A stretch of DNA of 64,000 nt from JACKDW01 sp964621785 (GTDB lineage: Bacteria; Myxococcota_A; Polyangia; Nannocystales; Nannocystaceae). The notes below the pieces were generated by a model. The model was given only the letters and a program-made list of their open reading frames with translations. It had not been told where the DNA came from and did not search any database. Position 1 is the stretch's first letter; every line of letters starts with the position of its first letter. Location of the stretch: positions 62,001 through 126,000 of the forward strand of contig CAZUPD010000002.1 in NCBI GenBank assembly GCA_964621785.1. Direction: 5' to 3'. Position numbers and translations under genes: made by a program. Below are positions 44,879-53,128 of the stretch, one piece after another.

Positions 44879-46069
44879 ATGCAATGGACCTCTGCGATCA
44901 GCGTCGACTCCGATCCCGAACGCGCGTGCCAAGAAATTGTCGATACAATTAAACAGAATTTGGGGGTGACCCAGCCCGATCTGTTGGTCGTGTACGTCTC
45001 ATCTGCGTTGCGGGTGCACTACCTCCGGATTCCCGCATTGCTGCGTCAGGCCTTCCCTGCCGCGATTTGCTTTGGTTGCTCGGGTGGTGGTGTGGTCGGC
45101 GGCGGCGTCGAGGTCGAGGATGGAGCGGCGATCGCAGTGACGGCTGCTTCGCTCCCGGGTGTCGGGCTCCACCCGTTTCACCTGCGCGAAGATGCATTTG
45201 AACTTTCGGAAGAGGTCTTGAGCGAGCGACTCGCAGAAGCTGCCGGACTGTCCCAATCCCCGGAGTGTGTCATTCTCCACAGCGAGCCGTTCACCAGCGA
45301 TACGCCGCGGTTGTTGCGAGCTGTCGACCGGGCCTATCCCGACACCGTGGCCGTCGGTGGGATCGCAAGCGGGGGGACGATGCCTGGCCAACACGTGCTC
45401 TATACCGGGCAGAAGATCCATGGGACAGGTGCGGTGGGCCTGGCGATGACCGGTGCGGTCGCGGTCGATTCGATCGTCGCCCAGGGTTGTCGACCGATCG
45501 GCACCCCGCTGTTTGTCACCCGCTGCGAGGATGGGGTGATCGCCGAGCTCGACGGACAGCGTCCGAGCGATGTCTTGCAGGCGCTCCACGACACGCTGCC
45601 GCCGACCGAACAGTCCCAGATGCGTCGCTCGCTGTTTTTGGGAGTCGTCATGTCTCCGCGTCACCAGCACTACCGCAGCGGAGACTTTTTGATCCGCAAC
45701 CTGATCGGCCTCGATCCACGGACTGGGGCGCTGGCCGTGCACGCCCGGATCGAGCCCAACACCGTGGTCCAGTTTCACATCCGCGATGCCACGACCTCGT
45801 CCGATGAACTCGCCGAACTCCTGGGTCACTACAACGCCGATACCCCGTCCGGTTCGCCGTCGGCAGCGTTGATGTTCGCCTGTCTCGGGCGCGGCAAGAG
45901 CCTGTTTTCGGAGGCCAACCACGACAGCCGGGTGTTTTTTGAACAGGTCGGGCCACTGCCGTTGGGCGGTTTTTTCTGCAACGGCGAGATCGGACCGGTC
46001 CACGGTGTGACGTATTTGCACGGCTATACCAGTGCATTTGCAATGTTTTACTCGCCACGGCCGAATTGA
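44879..46069 (+). CDS. FIST N- and C-domain sensory protein
   Basis: 396 residues. The N-terminal FIST region shows CFGCSGGGVVGGG and VAVGGIASGG, and the C-terminal FIST_C region shows LGVVMSPRHQHYRSGDFLIRNL and ALMFACLGRGKSLF. FIST domains are thought to bind small ligands such as amino acids and often accompany signalling proteins. The protein is soluble, with no output domain. It starts four bases after the S9 peptidase stop, which suggests a joint function, perhaps sensing peptide products; this is inference. Start ATG 44879 fits the family N-terminus. Confidence 0.88.
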   Translation: MQWTSAISVDSDPERACQEIVDTIKQNLGVTQPDLLVVYVSSALRVHYLRIPALLRQAFPAAICFGCSGGGVVGGGVEVEDGAAIAVTAASLPGVGLHPFHLREDAFELSEEVLSERLAEAAGLSQSPECVILHSEPFTSDTPRLLRAVDRAYPDTVAVGGIASGGTMPGQHVLYTGQKIHGTGAVGLAMTGAVAVDSIVAQGCRPIGTPLFVTRCEDGVIAELDGQRPSDVLQALHDTLPPTEQSQMRRSLFLGVVMSPRHQHYRSGDFLIRNLIGLDPRTGALAVHARIEPNTVVQFHIRDATTSSDELAELLGHYNADTPSGSPSAALMFACLGRGKSLFSEANHDSRVFFEQVGPLPLGGFFCNGEIGPVHGVTYLHGYTSAFAMFYSPRPN

Positions 46070-46094
46070 ACCCCGCCAGCAGGCCAACGACGTA

Positions 46095-46397
46095 TCAGCG
46101 TTTTTTCTCGGCTCGTAGATCCCGGGCGATCGAAAACCATGCTCCGACCGTGAGGCAGGCGCTGAGAAACCACATTGGACTGGCGAATGCCAACCACTCA
46201 TGCCCGGGTTTTCCCCCTGAAGCGTGGAACCACCACACTGCCAAACCGGCGAGCAGACACAGGAGACCACCAAAGCTCAAGAGGATCGAACGCCAGTTTG
46301 TTGGTTCTTCGCCATGGATCTCGCCCGCACCCCACAGTGCGAGTAGAAAAAACAGGCCGACGAACGTGTACCACAGCCATCGTCCGAGGATCCGCAT
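46095..46397 (-). CDS. Small membrane protein, three predicted membrane segments
   Basis: About 100 residues from ATG 46397 (an upstream ATG at 46430 is possible). Hydrophobic segments are LWYTFVGLFFLLALWGAG, LLSFGGLLCLLAGLAVWWF and MWFLSACLTVGAWFSIA, with a basic C-terminal tail ending in EKKR. I do not recognise the family. It converges with the FIST gene and lies downstream of the oxidase operon on the same strand, 63 bases from its last gene. Confidence 0.55.
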   Translation of the reverse strand: MRILGRWLWYTFVGLFFLLALWGAGEIHGEEPTNWRSILLSFGGLLCLLAGLAVWWFHASGGKPGHEWLAFASPMWFLSACLTVGAWFSIARDLRAEKKR

Positions 46398-46460
46398 CGA
46401 CACGATTGTACCCGGCGTGGCGGAGAGCATGTCCCCAAATTTATAGTTAGACCTCGAAGG

Positions 46461-47669
46461 TTACCCGATACTCATGTCTTCGTAGCGCTGCGAGAGACCT
46501 CGTTCAAACCGGCTTGGATGCCAGCGCTGGAGCATGGGGTGGGCTGTCTGATCGACCAGCCAGTGCGCGAGGATGCGTCCGACCGCCGGGGCCATCATAA
46601 AACCGTGACCCGTAAACCCGCAGAGCTGAATTAGTCCGGGGTGTCCTGGGCTCGGACCGACGATCGCGTCTCCATCGGGTGTGAGGTCATAGGGCCCGGC
46701 CCATTGGCGCAGGATCTTCATCGCCCGGGCGATTGGTAAAACTTTGCATAAGCATCGACTTACATGACCCAAGAATCGCAGGCTCGAATGCATCGACAGC
46801 GAGTCGTCCTCGTAGCCTGCGGCCGGTGGGAGCGAGACGCCGGTGACCAACTCGCCCCGGGTCGACTGGGAGAAGTAAAGCCCGGTACTGAGGTCGACGA
46901 CCAGAGGATCTAAAAACGGCTTGAGCGGCTCCGACGAGAGAATTTCATGGCGGTGGGGACGGTTTGGAGTCTCAAACCCGAGTTGCCGATTGAGTTGGTT
47001 GGACCAGGCCCCCGTGGCGTTGACGACCCGCGGTGCCCAGATTGTGTGGCCGTCGCTGAGTTCGAGGTCAAATCCATCCCGCGCGGGGGTGAGGCGGTCG
47101 ACCGAAGTATATGTGCGTACAACGACTCCGAGCGCCTGGGCCTGGGCGGCATATCCCCAGACAAATGGCCACGGAAACACAACCCCGTCGTCGGGATTGT
47201 ATGTGGCTGCAATTACATCGGAGGTGTCGAGATGGGGCACCAGATCCTTGGCTTCAGCGGCAGTCAACAGACGGGTCTTGGCCCCGACTTCGCGGTGGAG
47301 GTCGACGTTGCGCAGCAACCGGTTCTCGCCATGGGTGCTGCGGGCGAGAAACAGGTAGCCACCCTGGCGAAACCACAGATTGATCCCGAGTTCCTGGGCC
47401 AAGGTCCGGCACATCCCGATGCTCTCCATCATCAGGGCGACGTTGCCGGGGTCGCCCCACTGCATCCGCAACCCACCGCCGTTGCGTCCCGAGGCCCCAC
47501 TGACGAGGTAGCTGCGCTCGATGACTGCAACACGCAACCGCTTGCCCGACCGTTTGCCCAATTGGGCGAGCTGGTAGGCCGTCGCCAGACCCATGATGCC
47601 GCCACCGACGATCGCGATGTCGACTTCAGACGGGATCGCAACTGTGGCGCTTCCGGGGGTCGCGCTCAT
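46461..47669 (-). CDS. FAD-dependent amine oxidase (DAO), SoxB/HcnC-like subunit
   Basis: 402 residues of the DAO family. FAD-binding: DIAIVGGGIMGLATAYQLAQLG at the N-terminus and GASGRNGGGLRMQWG, where the cofactor-contact Arg/Gly run is typical of sarcosine oxidase beta and HcnC-like subunits. The C-terminus has PDGDAIVGPSPGHPGLIQLCGFTGHGFMMAP. This is the catalytic subunit that oxidises an amine: sarcosine, glycine, D-hydroxyproline or opines are all used by relatives. The neighbours supply a [2Fe-2S] flavoprotein and a BFD-like [2Fe-2S] subunit. The exact substrate cannot be read from sequence. Confidence 0.88.
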   Translation of the reverse strand: MSATPGSATVAIPSEVDIAIVGGGIMGLATAYQLAQLGKRSGKRLRVAVIERSYLVSGASGRNGGGLRMQWGDPGNVALMMESIGMCRTLAQELGINLWFRQGGYLFLARSTHGENRLLRNVDLHREVGAKTRLLTAAEAKDLVPHLDTSDVIAATYNPDDGVVFPWPFVWGYAAQAQALGVVVRTYTSVDRLTPARDGFDLELSDGHTIWAPRVVNATGAWSNQLNRQLGFETPNRPHRHEILSSEPLKPFLDPLVVDLSTGLYFSQSTRGELVTGVSLPPAAGYEDDSLSMHSSLRFLGHVSRCLCKVLPIARAMKILRQWAGPYDLTPDGDAIVGPSPGHPGLIQLCGFTGHGFMMAPAVGRILAHWLVDQTAHPMLQRWHPSRFERGLSQRYEDMSIG

Positions 47670-47729
47670 CCAAGTCCTCCGAACGAGCGGTCGCGGTGCA
47701 CATACAACTGTCGCGCAACGAGGGGAAAA

Positions 47730-48038
47730 CTATCCATCGTTGTCCTCGCTTGCTGATGTCGCAGGATCGGGTGTCGATGCAAGAACCCCAAAGGTCACCG
47801 GCTCGAGTGGCGGACGAGCGGTAAATGGCGCGGCATCGCAGGGTTTGAGGAGGTTGCGCGCGATCAGAATTTGGGTCAGCGGGGCCATGCATTCCCGCCC
47901 TTGGCACGGCCCGGTTCCGAGTCCGGTATAGCGTTTGATCTCCTCGATGCGGGTGAGGCCGAGCTCGATCGCGTGGTCGATCTCGCCGCGGGTGACATCC
48001 TCGCAGCGGCAGATAAACACGCGTGCGGGACGTTTCAT
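47730..48038 (-). CDS. BFD-like [2Fe-2S] subunit of the oxidase complex
   Basis: 102 residues from ATG 48038, with GGAGG eight bases upstream. The four cluster ligands are C10-x-C12 and C45-x4-C50 (VFICRCEDVTRGEID and GTGPCQGREC), the pattern of the bacterioferritin-associated-ferredoxin-like domain. In HcnB and sarcosine-oxidase alpha relatives this domain is the C-terminal part of the FAD subunit; here it is a separate gene. It lies between that subunit and the DAO subunit. Its ATG overlaps the stop of a small upstream ORF (ATGA). The last 45 residues are Pro/Ser-rich and unique. Confidence 0.88.
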   Translation of the reverse strand: MKRPARVFICRCEDVTRGEIDHAIELGLTRIEEIKRYTGLGTGPCQGRECMAPLTQILIARNLLKPCDAAPFTARPPLEPVTFGVLASTPDPATSASEDNDG

Positions 48039-48163
48039 GCCGGACCTCCATATTTGTAACAGCATATAAAACCATGCGAGGAGCGTTGCACGCACCTCGG
48101 CGGGGTCTTGTTGCGGGAGTCGTCCTCGCAGCGGTCGGTCAACACGCGAGAGGAATGGTTCAT
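48035..48163 (-). CDS. Candidate 42-residue Cys-bearing protein (second of two coupled ORFs)
   Basis: A 42-codon frame whose ATG overlaps the stop of the preceding small ORF and whose TGA overlaps the ATG of the BFD gene, both as ATGA. AGGGGG lies eight bases upstream. Cys are at 12, 24, 34 and 35; the C-terminus is YGGPA. Its first 20 codons match the BFD gene's first 20 codons at about 44 of 60 bases (RV....RCED..R is shared), so it may have begun as a partial duplication of that gene. It may be a functional small protein or a remnant kept in frame. Too short for the usual gene-finder limits. Confidence 0.5.
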   Translation of the reverse strand: MNHSSRVLTDRCEDDSRNKTPPRCVQRSSHGFICCYKYGGPA

Positions 48164-48291
48164 GACAGACCCCCTAGAGTGGTCTCATCGCCACAGTATC
48201 CCCAAACGTGAGCGGGTTGATTCTCGCATCCCAGCGTATGATCGCACATGAGGCTCTGCGGAGCCTTACCCTTGCAGTTGGGCTTGTTCAT
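48160..48291 (-). CDS. Candidate 43-residue Cys-bearing protein (first of two coupled ORFs)
   Basis: A 43-codon frame starting MNKPNCKGKAPQ, with Cys at 6, 16, 22 and 33, ending LGGLS. Its ATG overlaps the TGA of the FAD/[2Fe-2S] subunit gene (ATGA) and is preceded by CAGGAGGTCCGGC, a strong ribosome-binding site. Its own TGA overlaps the ATG of the next small ORF. Four Cys in 43 residues suggest metal or cluster binding or disulfides. I recognise no family. The overlap chain is the main argument for translation. Confidence 0.5.
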   Translation of the reverse strand: MNKPNCKGKAPQSLMCDHTLGCENQPAHVWGYCGDETTLGGLS

Positions 48292-49580
48292 GCCGGACCT
48301 CCTGTCGGGAACTGTGCACGAAGGGTCGAGATAATTGTGTCTGCAAGTTTTTCAGCTTCGCCGCGGTGGTGATCCGCCGAGGCCGGTGCCCGGAGGTCGC
48401 CGCAGGTCCACATGTGCCATGGACTTGGCGATACCAGCTGACAACGTCCGTGCTCGTCGGCGACAGGAGCATAGCCGTGGCCGTTGAACGCGACATCGAC
48501 CCCGGCCATGACAGCGAGTTCGTGGGCGGGTGCGGGAGTCGGCGCGAGGGCGACGAGATTGCACGGAATGGTACGGTTCGCAGTCACCACTCCTGTCACC
48601 CGCTCACTGCCGACGAGCTCGCGGACATCACCTTGGTCGAGCATTTCGACCGCTTGCTCACCGAAGTGAAGATGCAACTGTTGACACAGCGCACGGCCGC
48701 GGACGTGGTCGCGGGTGATGACGACGACCGGCCCCGGCAGGGGGATGCCTGTACGATCGAGCATGTGCACAAGGCCCCGCGCTGATACGACTCCCGGAAG
48801 GTCGTTGCGCGCAAGCAGCATCATCGGGTCACGTGCACCGACGGCGAGTACGACGTGACGCGGATAGATCGTGTGCAGCTGTGGCGTGGGCTCCGTCGGA
48901 GAGCTTGCTGCTGCCCAGCGGCCGTCGCTACCCTCGCCGGGGTAGGCTGCGAACACGCCTGTCGACACGAACAGATTTTGCGGGAGCGGTGCGCTGTCCC
49001 AGACCTCGAGCGCGAGCTTGTCCCGACGATCAAATGTACATACATCAATGTTGGCAGCCTCGAGTCGGTTGGCGACCATACGACCGCACAGGCCCGCACC
49101 GACGACGAGGACGTCTGGGCGGTGTGCACGGTGATTGGCCGTGGGTGGATCGCCGATGTCGGGGAGTGTGCCAAATCCGGTCAACGAACGCGCTGTCGCC
49201 TGCATCACCTGGTTGAGGACCCGTGGTTTGACCATCATGTGGTGGTGGTCGATACCTTCGCTAAACACATGGTCGATGAGTCCGGTCGGGTCGAGTCCGG
49301 GGGGGCCCCAGGTGTTCTGACTCGAGATTTCCATCCCGTCGCACACCGGTGTTGTACATGCACGTAGGTTGGGCTGGCCATCGATCCGGAGTTGGCAACT
49401 TCCGCAGTCGCCGAGCAGACAATAGGGCCCCCGCGCTCGACGGTACTTCGGGCTGCGTGTGCACGCGTAGTGCCCGGCCCGCAACAATGCGCTGGCGACC
49501 GTATCGGAAGGGACCGCTTCGATCACGTGATCGCGGTCGTACAGGAGCTTGACGGTTGTCGGCTCGCCCTCATCGGCCAC
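48288..49580 (-). CDS. Fused [2Fe-2S]/FAD subunit of a sarcosine oxidase/HcnAB-like complex
   Basis: 430 residues. The N-terminal ferredoxin domain (Fer2_4) has ligands C54, C59, C62 and C75 (GPYCLLGDCGSCQL and RACTTPV). The rest is a pyridine-nucleotide-disulfide-reductase-type FAD fold with GAGLCG at 161-166 and a later ARNDLPGVVSARG stretch. This corresponds to HcnA plus HcnB fused, without HcnB's C-terminal BFD domain, which is encoded separately two frames on. The complex would pass electrons from the DAO subunit to a quinone or another acceptor in the membrane. Its TGA overlaps the ATG of a small ORF. Confidence 0.87.
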   Translation of the reverse strand: MADEGEPTTVKLLYDRDHVIEAVPSDTVASALLRAGHYACTRSPKYRRARGPYCLLGDCGSCQLRIDGQPNLRACTTPVCDGMEISSQNTWGPPGLDPTGLIDHVFSEGIDHHHMMVKPRVLNQVMQATARSLTGFGTLPDIGDPPTANHRAHRPDVLVVGAGLCGRMVANRLEAANIDVCTFDRRDKLALEVWDSAPLPQNLFVSTGVFAAYPGEGSDGRWAAASSPTEPTPQLHTIYPRHVVLAVGARDPMMLLARNDLPGVVSARGLVHMLDRTGIPLPGPVVVITRDHVRGRALCQQLHLHFGEQAVEMLDQGDVRELVGSERVTGVVTANRTIPCNLVALAPTPAPAHELAVMAGVDVAFNGHGYAPVADEHGRCQLVSPSPWHMWTCGDLRAPASADHHRGEAEKLADTIISTLRAQFPTGGPA

Positions 49581-49710
49581 GAATTGCTCGTATCACCGGA
49601 CCGTGGGCGGTGACAACCTCCGCGCGACGACCCGTCCGAGCTAAAAGGCGCGAGGTCCGTGGTTTGATTCAGATCCGAAAAACGCAGCACAACCTCAGCG
49701 GTTGCCCGAA

Positions 49711-50400
49711 CTAGCTCGGGCGCGGGCCGAACAGGGCTGTGCCGACGCGGATGAGGGTGGCACCTTCCTCAATGGCAACCTCGAAGTCGCGGCTCATTCC
49801 CATCGACAGATGCTCGAGTTCGACGCCTGGGCGCGAGGTGGCTGCGAGTCGGTCGCGGAGCTTGCGGAGGGCAGCAAAATGCGGGCGGGTCTGTTCGGGC
49901 GAACCAGCTGGCGGAATCGCCATCAGCCCGCGGCAGCGGACGTTGGGATGGTCGGGGAGGCGGTCGAGGAGGTCGCCGACCGCCTCGGGCGCGACCCCGG
50001 TTTTGCTGGCCTCGGGCACCAACAAAACCTCGACCAGAACATCTTGTACGAGTTGCTCCCGCGCGGCACGGGCCTGGATCGCCGCGAGCAGCGAAGGGCG
50101 GTCGAGGGTGTGAATGAGCGCGTGGCCGACGACGTACTTGACCTTGTTCGACTGCAGGTGCCCGATGAAATGCCACCGGATATCCGGTGCGGAGATCGAG
50201 GTAAATTTGTCGCGGAACTCCTGGGCATAGTTCTCGCCAAAATCCTGGAGACCAGCCTGGGCCATGGCTTCGATCGACGTGACCGGGTGGCGCTTGCTGA
50301 CGCCGATGAGGTGCACTTCGGGCCCCGGCCCCCGTCGCACGATCGCAGCCTGGACGCGGGTCAAGACGGTCTGAAGAGCTGTTTGTGGTGTGGTGTGCAT
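49711..50400 (-). CDS. yggS: YggS/PLPBP family pyridoxal-phosphate homeostasis protein
   Basis: 229 residues, normal for the family. Key blocks: LIGVSKRHP with the PLP-binding Lys, DFGENYAQEF, WHFIGHLQSNKVKYV, and the C-terminal LSMGMSRDFEVAIEEGATLIRVGTALFG. YggS binds PLP without enzyme activity and balances vitamin B6 and amino-acid pools. It is 30 bases downstream of maf on the same strand, so a maf-yggS operon is likely. Confidence 0.94.
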   Translation of the reverse strand: MHTTPQTALQTVLTRVQAAIVRRGPGPEVHLIGVSKRHPVTSIEAMAQAGLQDFGENYAQEFRDKFTSISAPDIRWHFIGHLQSNKVKYVVGHALIHTLDRPSLLAAIQARAAREQLVQDVLVEVLLVPEASKTGVAPEAVGDLLDRLPDHPNVRCRGLMAIPPAGSPEQTRPHFAALRKLRDRLAATSRPGVELEHLSMGMSRDFEVAIEEGATLIRVGTALFGPRPS

Positions 50401-50430
50401 GGTCGAAATTTCAGTGTTGATACATCTATA

Positions 50431-51063
50431 TTAGGTCGGGGCGCAGCCAAATTGTTGCATTAGCTCGAGGACCTGGGCGACAGGGAGCCCGACCACAGAC
50501 GTGTATGAGCCTTCGATCCGAGTGACAAATGCCCCTGCGTGACCTTGGATCGCGTAGCCCCCCGCCTTGCCGCGCCACTCCTCGGTTTGGAGGTAGGCCT
50601 CACGGGCACCGGGGTCGAGCTTGCGCATCCACACCCGTGTGGTCGTATGCGCAAGTACGGGAACAGCATCCCGACGGGGAATCAGACAAACTGCAGTCGT
50701 GACCCGGTGTGGTGTGCCACAGGTCAGTTGCTCGAGCATGGCACGGGCGGCGTCGCGGCTGTCGGGTTTGCCGAGCGGAGGGCCGGCGGGATCGCACCAA
50801 ACGGTTGTATCTGCACCTAAAATAGGTCCGCGGTGATCGGGACAGTGGGTGTGGGCCAGCGACGCTTTGGCGAGGGCTAGGCGGCGGGTGTAGGCCTCGG
50901 GATGCTCGTGGACCGGCCAGGACTCGTCGCAGTCGACGGGGCAGATCTGCAGGTGCATGCCAGCAGCTTCGAGAAGTGCGCGGCGACGCGGCGATGCAGA
51001 GGCGAGGAGGAGCACCGGTGTTGTTTCCCGCGTCCGGGGTCGAGCTGCAAGTTGAATCAGCAA
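50431..51063 (-). CDS. maf: Maf-like nucleoside triphosphate pyrophosphatase
   Basis: 210 residues. Signatures are LLLASASPRRRALLEAAG, DESWPVHEHPEAYTRRLALAKA, ILGADTTVW, the KAGGYAIQGHAG block and a final VVGLPVAQVLELM. Maf proteins hydrolyse modified or non-canonical nucleotides. The frame starts at 51063 but the conserved part begins about 15 residues in. Two TGYANNTRCA copies lie inside the gene (50806, 50948). Confidence 0.93.
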   Translation of the reverse strand: MLIQLAARPRTRETTPVLLLASASPRRRALLEAAGMHLQICPVDCDESWPVHEHPEAYTRRLALAKASLAHTHCPDHRGPILGADTTVWCDPAGPPLGKPDSRDAARAMLEQLTCGTPHRVTTAVCLIPRRDAVPVLAHTTTRVWMRKLDPGAREAYLQTEEWRGKAGGYAIQGHAGAFVTRIEGSYTSVVGLPVAQVLELMQQFGCAPT

Positions 51064-51581
51064 GTTCCGCTGCTGGTCCGGGAGCCTGGTCCGAACCGAG
51101 CATCACAATGTCGCGGTGTGCTGGCTGCTCGCAAAACGATCGGTGAAGTCGCACGGGAGCACGTCAAGGGCGACGTGTCTCCGGCGGAGTCCCGACTCTG
51201 GAGGTTTGCAAATGCACGGAACCCTCGACGCCTCGCCGCGACTGTCATTTCCCACGTGCCGCATACTGACGCGCCCTTGCACCCTCGCGTCCACATGCTC
51301 GGTGAGCTTCCCGATGCTTCGATTCGTCGTCTGATGCGCGATCCAAGGCTCGGACGAGCGGCCGGTTTGCGGGTTGGTCGAGGGCGTCTGACTCAGAATT
51401 GGAATCGACGGCTCGATTCGAGCATCGAGTGTCGCAAATGTGTTCATGCAATTCGCAGGCATCCTTCTCCGAGAGCCAAGCGATGGAAAATCGCGACGCG
51501 GATTGTGGCGTTTTCCACTTTTCGCCGCGCCGGAGTTCCGCAACACTATCGGAAGTACCCGCGCCCCCGTGGAGATCGCCC
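51064..51581. other. Intergenic region between maf and an exported protein gene
   Basis: About 520 bases. Open frames exist on both strands but none has a ribosome-binding site or recognisable product. One TGYANNTRCA copy lies at 51207-51216. The divergent neighbours need promoters here; I could not place them. Confidence 0.35.
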
Positions 51582-52529
51582 ATGAAGTTTCCCTATCCCT
51601 CCCAGACAACCTTGCCGCTGGTTCCGTTGATGATCGGCGGATATCTGATCGCCGCGCTCAGTGGCGTCGCCCTGCTGTTGAGCGATTCGAGGGTCGAGTC
51701 GACGTCCGTGACCTGTATCGAACGCTCCGGCACTCCGGCGCCGATGGTTGCCCACCGCCGGGCGTCTCCCCATCCGATCGTTGGCCTGTGGCAGCGCACG
51801 CCTGCCCACGCGGAGGGTGATCCTATCGAGTTCTACTATTTTCACGGCAACGGTCACGGTATCTATCGTTACGGGCGGGTCGGGCTGACCAACACCCACA
51901 GTTTTCGCTACCAGGCCACCGGCGATCGCCTGAGCCTGACGTTCCGCAAAACCGGTGAGCACCATGGCGACATCGGGTTTGCGATGCGCGGGGAGGATGG
52001 CGACGTGTGGCTCGAGCTCGATGCCGATCCGCGGGCCCAAGGTCGTCCCGAGCGGTATTTTCGAGTCGAACGCGAGGGTCATACCCAGGTCTGTCCGCCA
52101 CCTGTCGACGAGGTCGAAAGCCAACACGCGGGGCTCGGCGGTCGCCTGTGGGGCGAGGAAGTGAACTACAAAACCGGTGGGATGGGGTTTGCGATCTATC
52201 AACTTCAGCCGCAGACCATCGACGGGCGCGGGGTCGGGTGGTTTCACCGGGGCGACTACGACGAGTGGACCACCGAGGCACTGACCTATCGCCAGCGCGG
52301 CGATCACTTGGTCCTCCACTTCTTGCTGCGTGGCGACTCGGTCGATTCGGCGATTTCCGTCACCCATCCACAGGGCGACGAGGCGCGGGAGCTGGCGATC
52401 GACGTCGATCCACGGGATTTTTGGCACCGCCACGAGTACGTCGACATGGGGCCGACGTTTGCGGCCGGCGCAACCGATGATGTACTTGCACAGACTGGAG
52501 GTCCGGGAGCCTTTGTATGTGCACGCTAG
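51582..52529 (+). CDS. Exported protein of unknown function
   Basis: About 315 residues from ATG 51582 (GGAG upstream). One N-terminal membrane segment (LVPLMIGGYLIAALSGVALLL) is followed by a periplasmic or surface domain. The body seems to contain two related halves, each with a lipocalin-like strand pattern: GNGHGIYRYGRVGL with YQATGDRLSLTFR, and GVGWFHRGDYDEW with YRQRGDHLVLHFLLRG. I recognise no family and no catalytic motif. It overlaps the next lipoprotein gene by 13 bases, so the two are co-transcribed. Confidence 0.65.
   Translation: MKFPYPSQTTLPLVPLMIGGYLIAALSGVALLLSDSRVESTSVTCIERSGTPAPMVAHRRASPHPIVGLWQRTPAHAEGDPIEFYYFHGNGHGIYRYGRVGLTNTHSFRYQATGDRLSLTFRKTGEHHGDIGFAMRGEDGDVWLELDADPRAQGRPERYFRVEREGHTQVCPPPVDEVESQHAGLGGRLWGEEVNYKTGGMGFAIYQLQPQTIDGRGVGWFHRGDYDEWTTEALTYRQRGDHLVLHFLLRGDSVDSAISVTHPQGDEARELAIDVDPRDFWHRHEYVDMGPTFAAGATDDVLAQTGGPGAFVCAR
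52481..52523. repeat. Two TGYANNTRCA palindromes at a gene overlap
   Basis: TGTACTTGCA (52481-52490) and TGTATGTGCA (52514-52523), the second containing the ATG of the small lipoprotein gene. Confidence 0.85.
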
Positions 52530-53044
52530 GCCGACGCACCTGGCTTGCGGCCGCGCTGAGTCTTGTCTGCCTCGGCGGCTGTGAGGGGGAGCCGGTCGAC
52601 CCGTATTTCGAGTTGGGACAGGGCGAGGCCGTGTGGCAGGGACTGTCGGGTTCGTCGCGACTCAAGTTGGTGCTCGGAGGGCAGGGGGCCTACATGTTCC
52701 CGATTGCCGTCCGCGGAGGCGGGTTTGTGCTCCCCGACAACCCGACCCAGTTCAACCATCCCGATGCCCCGCGGATCGACATCACGATCGAGATCGAGGG
52801 ATATGCAAATAACTCAGGGTTTTTCGCGCGGGTGACGGACTTTCCGATCCCATTTACGGTCAAGGACGATGACTCCTACGAGTATTTTTATATTGCCGTG
52901 ATCGCCCCCGATGCCCTGTTTGATCCGAACGAGATCCACAATCTACCGGTCCGGATCGAGGCTACGTTGACACCGGCCGAAGGGGACGAGATGATACAGA
53001 CCTACGAGATGCAGGTGCTGTCGAACTTTCCCCTGCCGGGGTAA
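52517..53044 (+). CDS. Small lipoprotein of unknown function
   Basis: 175 residues with a lipoprotein signal ending LVCLGGC. The mature part begins EGEPVDPYFELGQGEAVW and looks like an Ig-like or jelly-roll beta domain with RIDITIEIEGYANNSGF; no known family is recognised. GGGAG is seven bases before the ATG. A TGYANNTRCA copy spans the start codon (52514-52523) and another precedes it by 33 bases. It shares a transcript with the exported protein upstream and converges with the following gene. Confidence 0.7.
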   Translation: MCTLGRRTWLAAALSLVCLGGCEGEPVDPYFELGQGEAVWQGLSGSSRLKLVLGGQGAYMFPIAVRGGGFVLPDNPTQFNHPDAPRIDITIEIEGYANNSGFFARVTDFPIPFTVKDDDSYEYFYIAVIAPDALFDPNEIHNLPVRIEATLTPAEGDEMIQTYEMQVLSNFPLPG

Positions 53045-53128
53045 CGCGAGACTTCAAAACGTGTGTGCGCGAGCCTTGGGGAGACCGGACGTGCCAGTCC
53101 ACCCCGATTCGTGTAGCTGCATGAGTTG

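Larger units (their letters stand above)
48032..48301 (-). repeat. Reiterated ribosome-binding-site/ATGA junction
   Basis: GGAGGTCCGGCATGAA occurs at both ends of the small-ORF segment (around 48047-48032 and 48300-48285, minus strand), 253 bases apart, and a diverged copy, GGGGGTCTGTCATGAA, lies between them. The unit both ends a frame (GGPA or GGLS) and starts the next. The outer copies behave as 16-base direct repeats flanking an inserted or duplicated segment. Confidence 0.7.
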
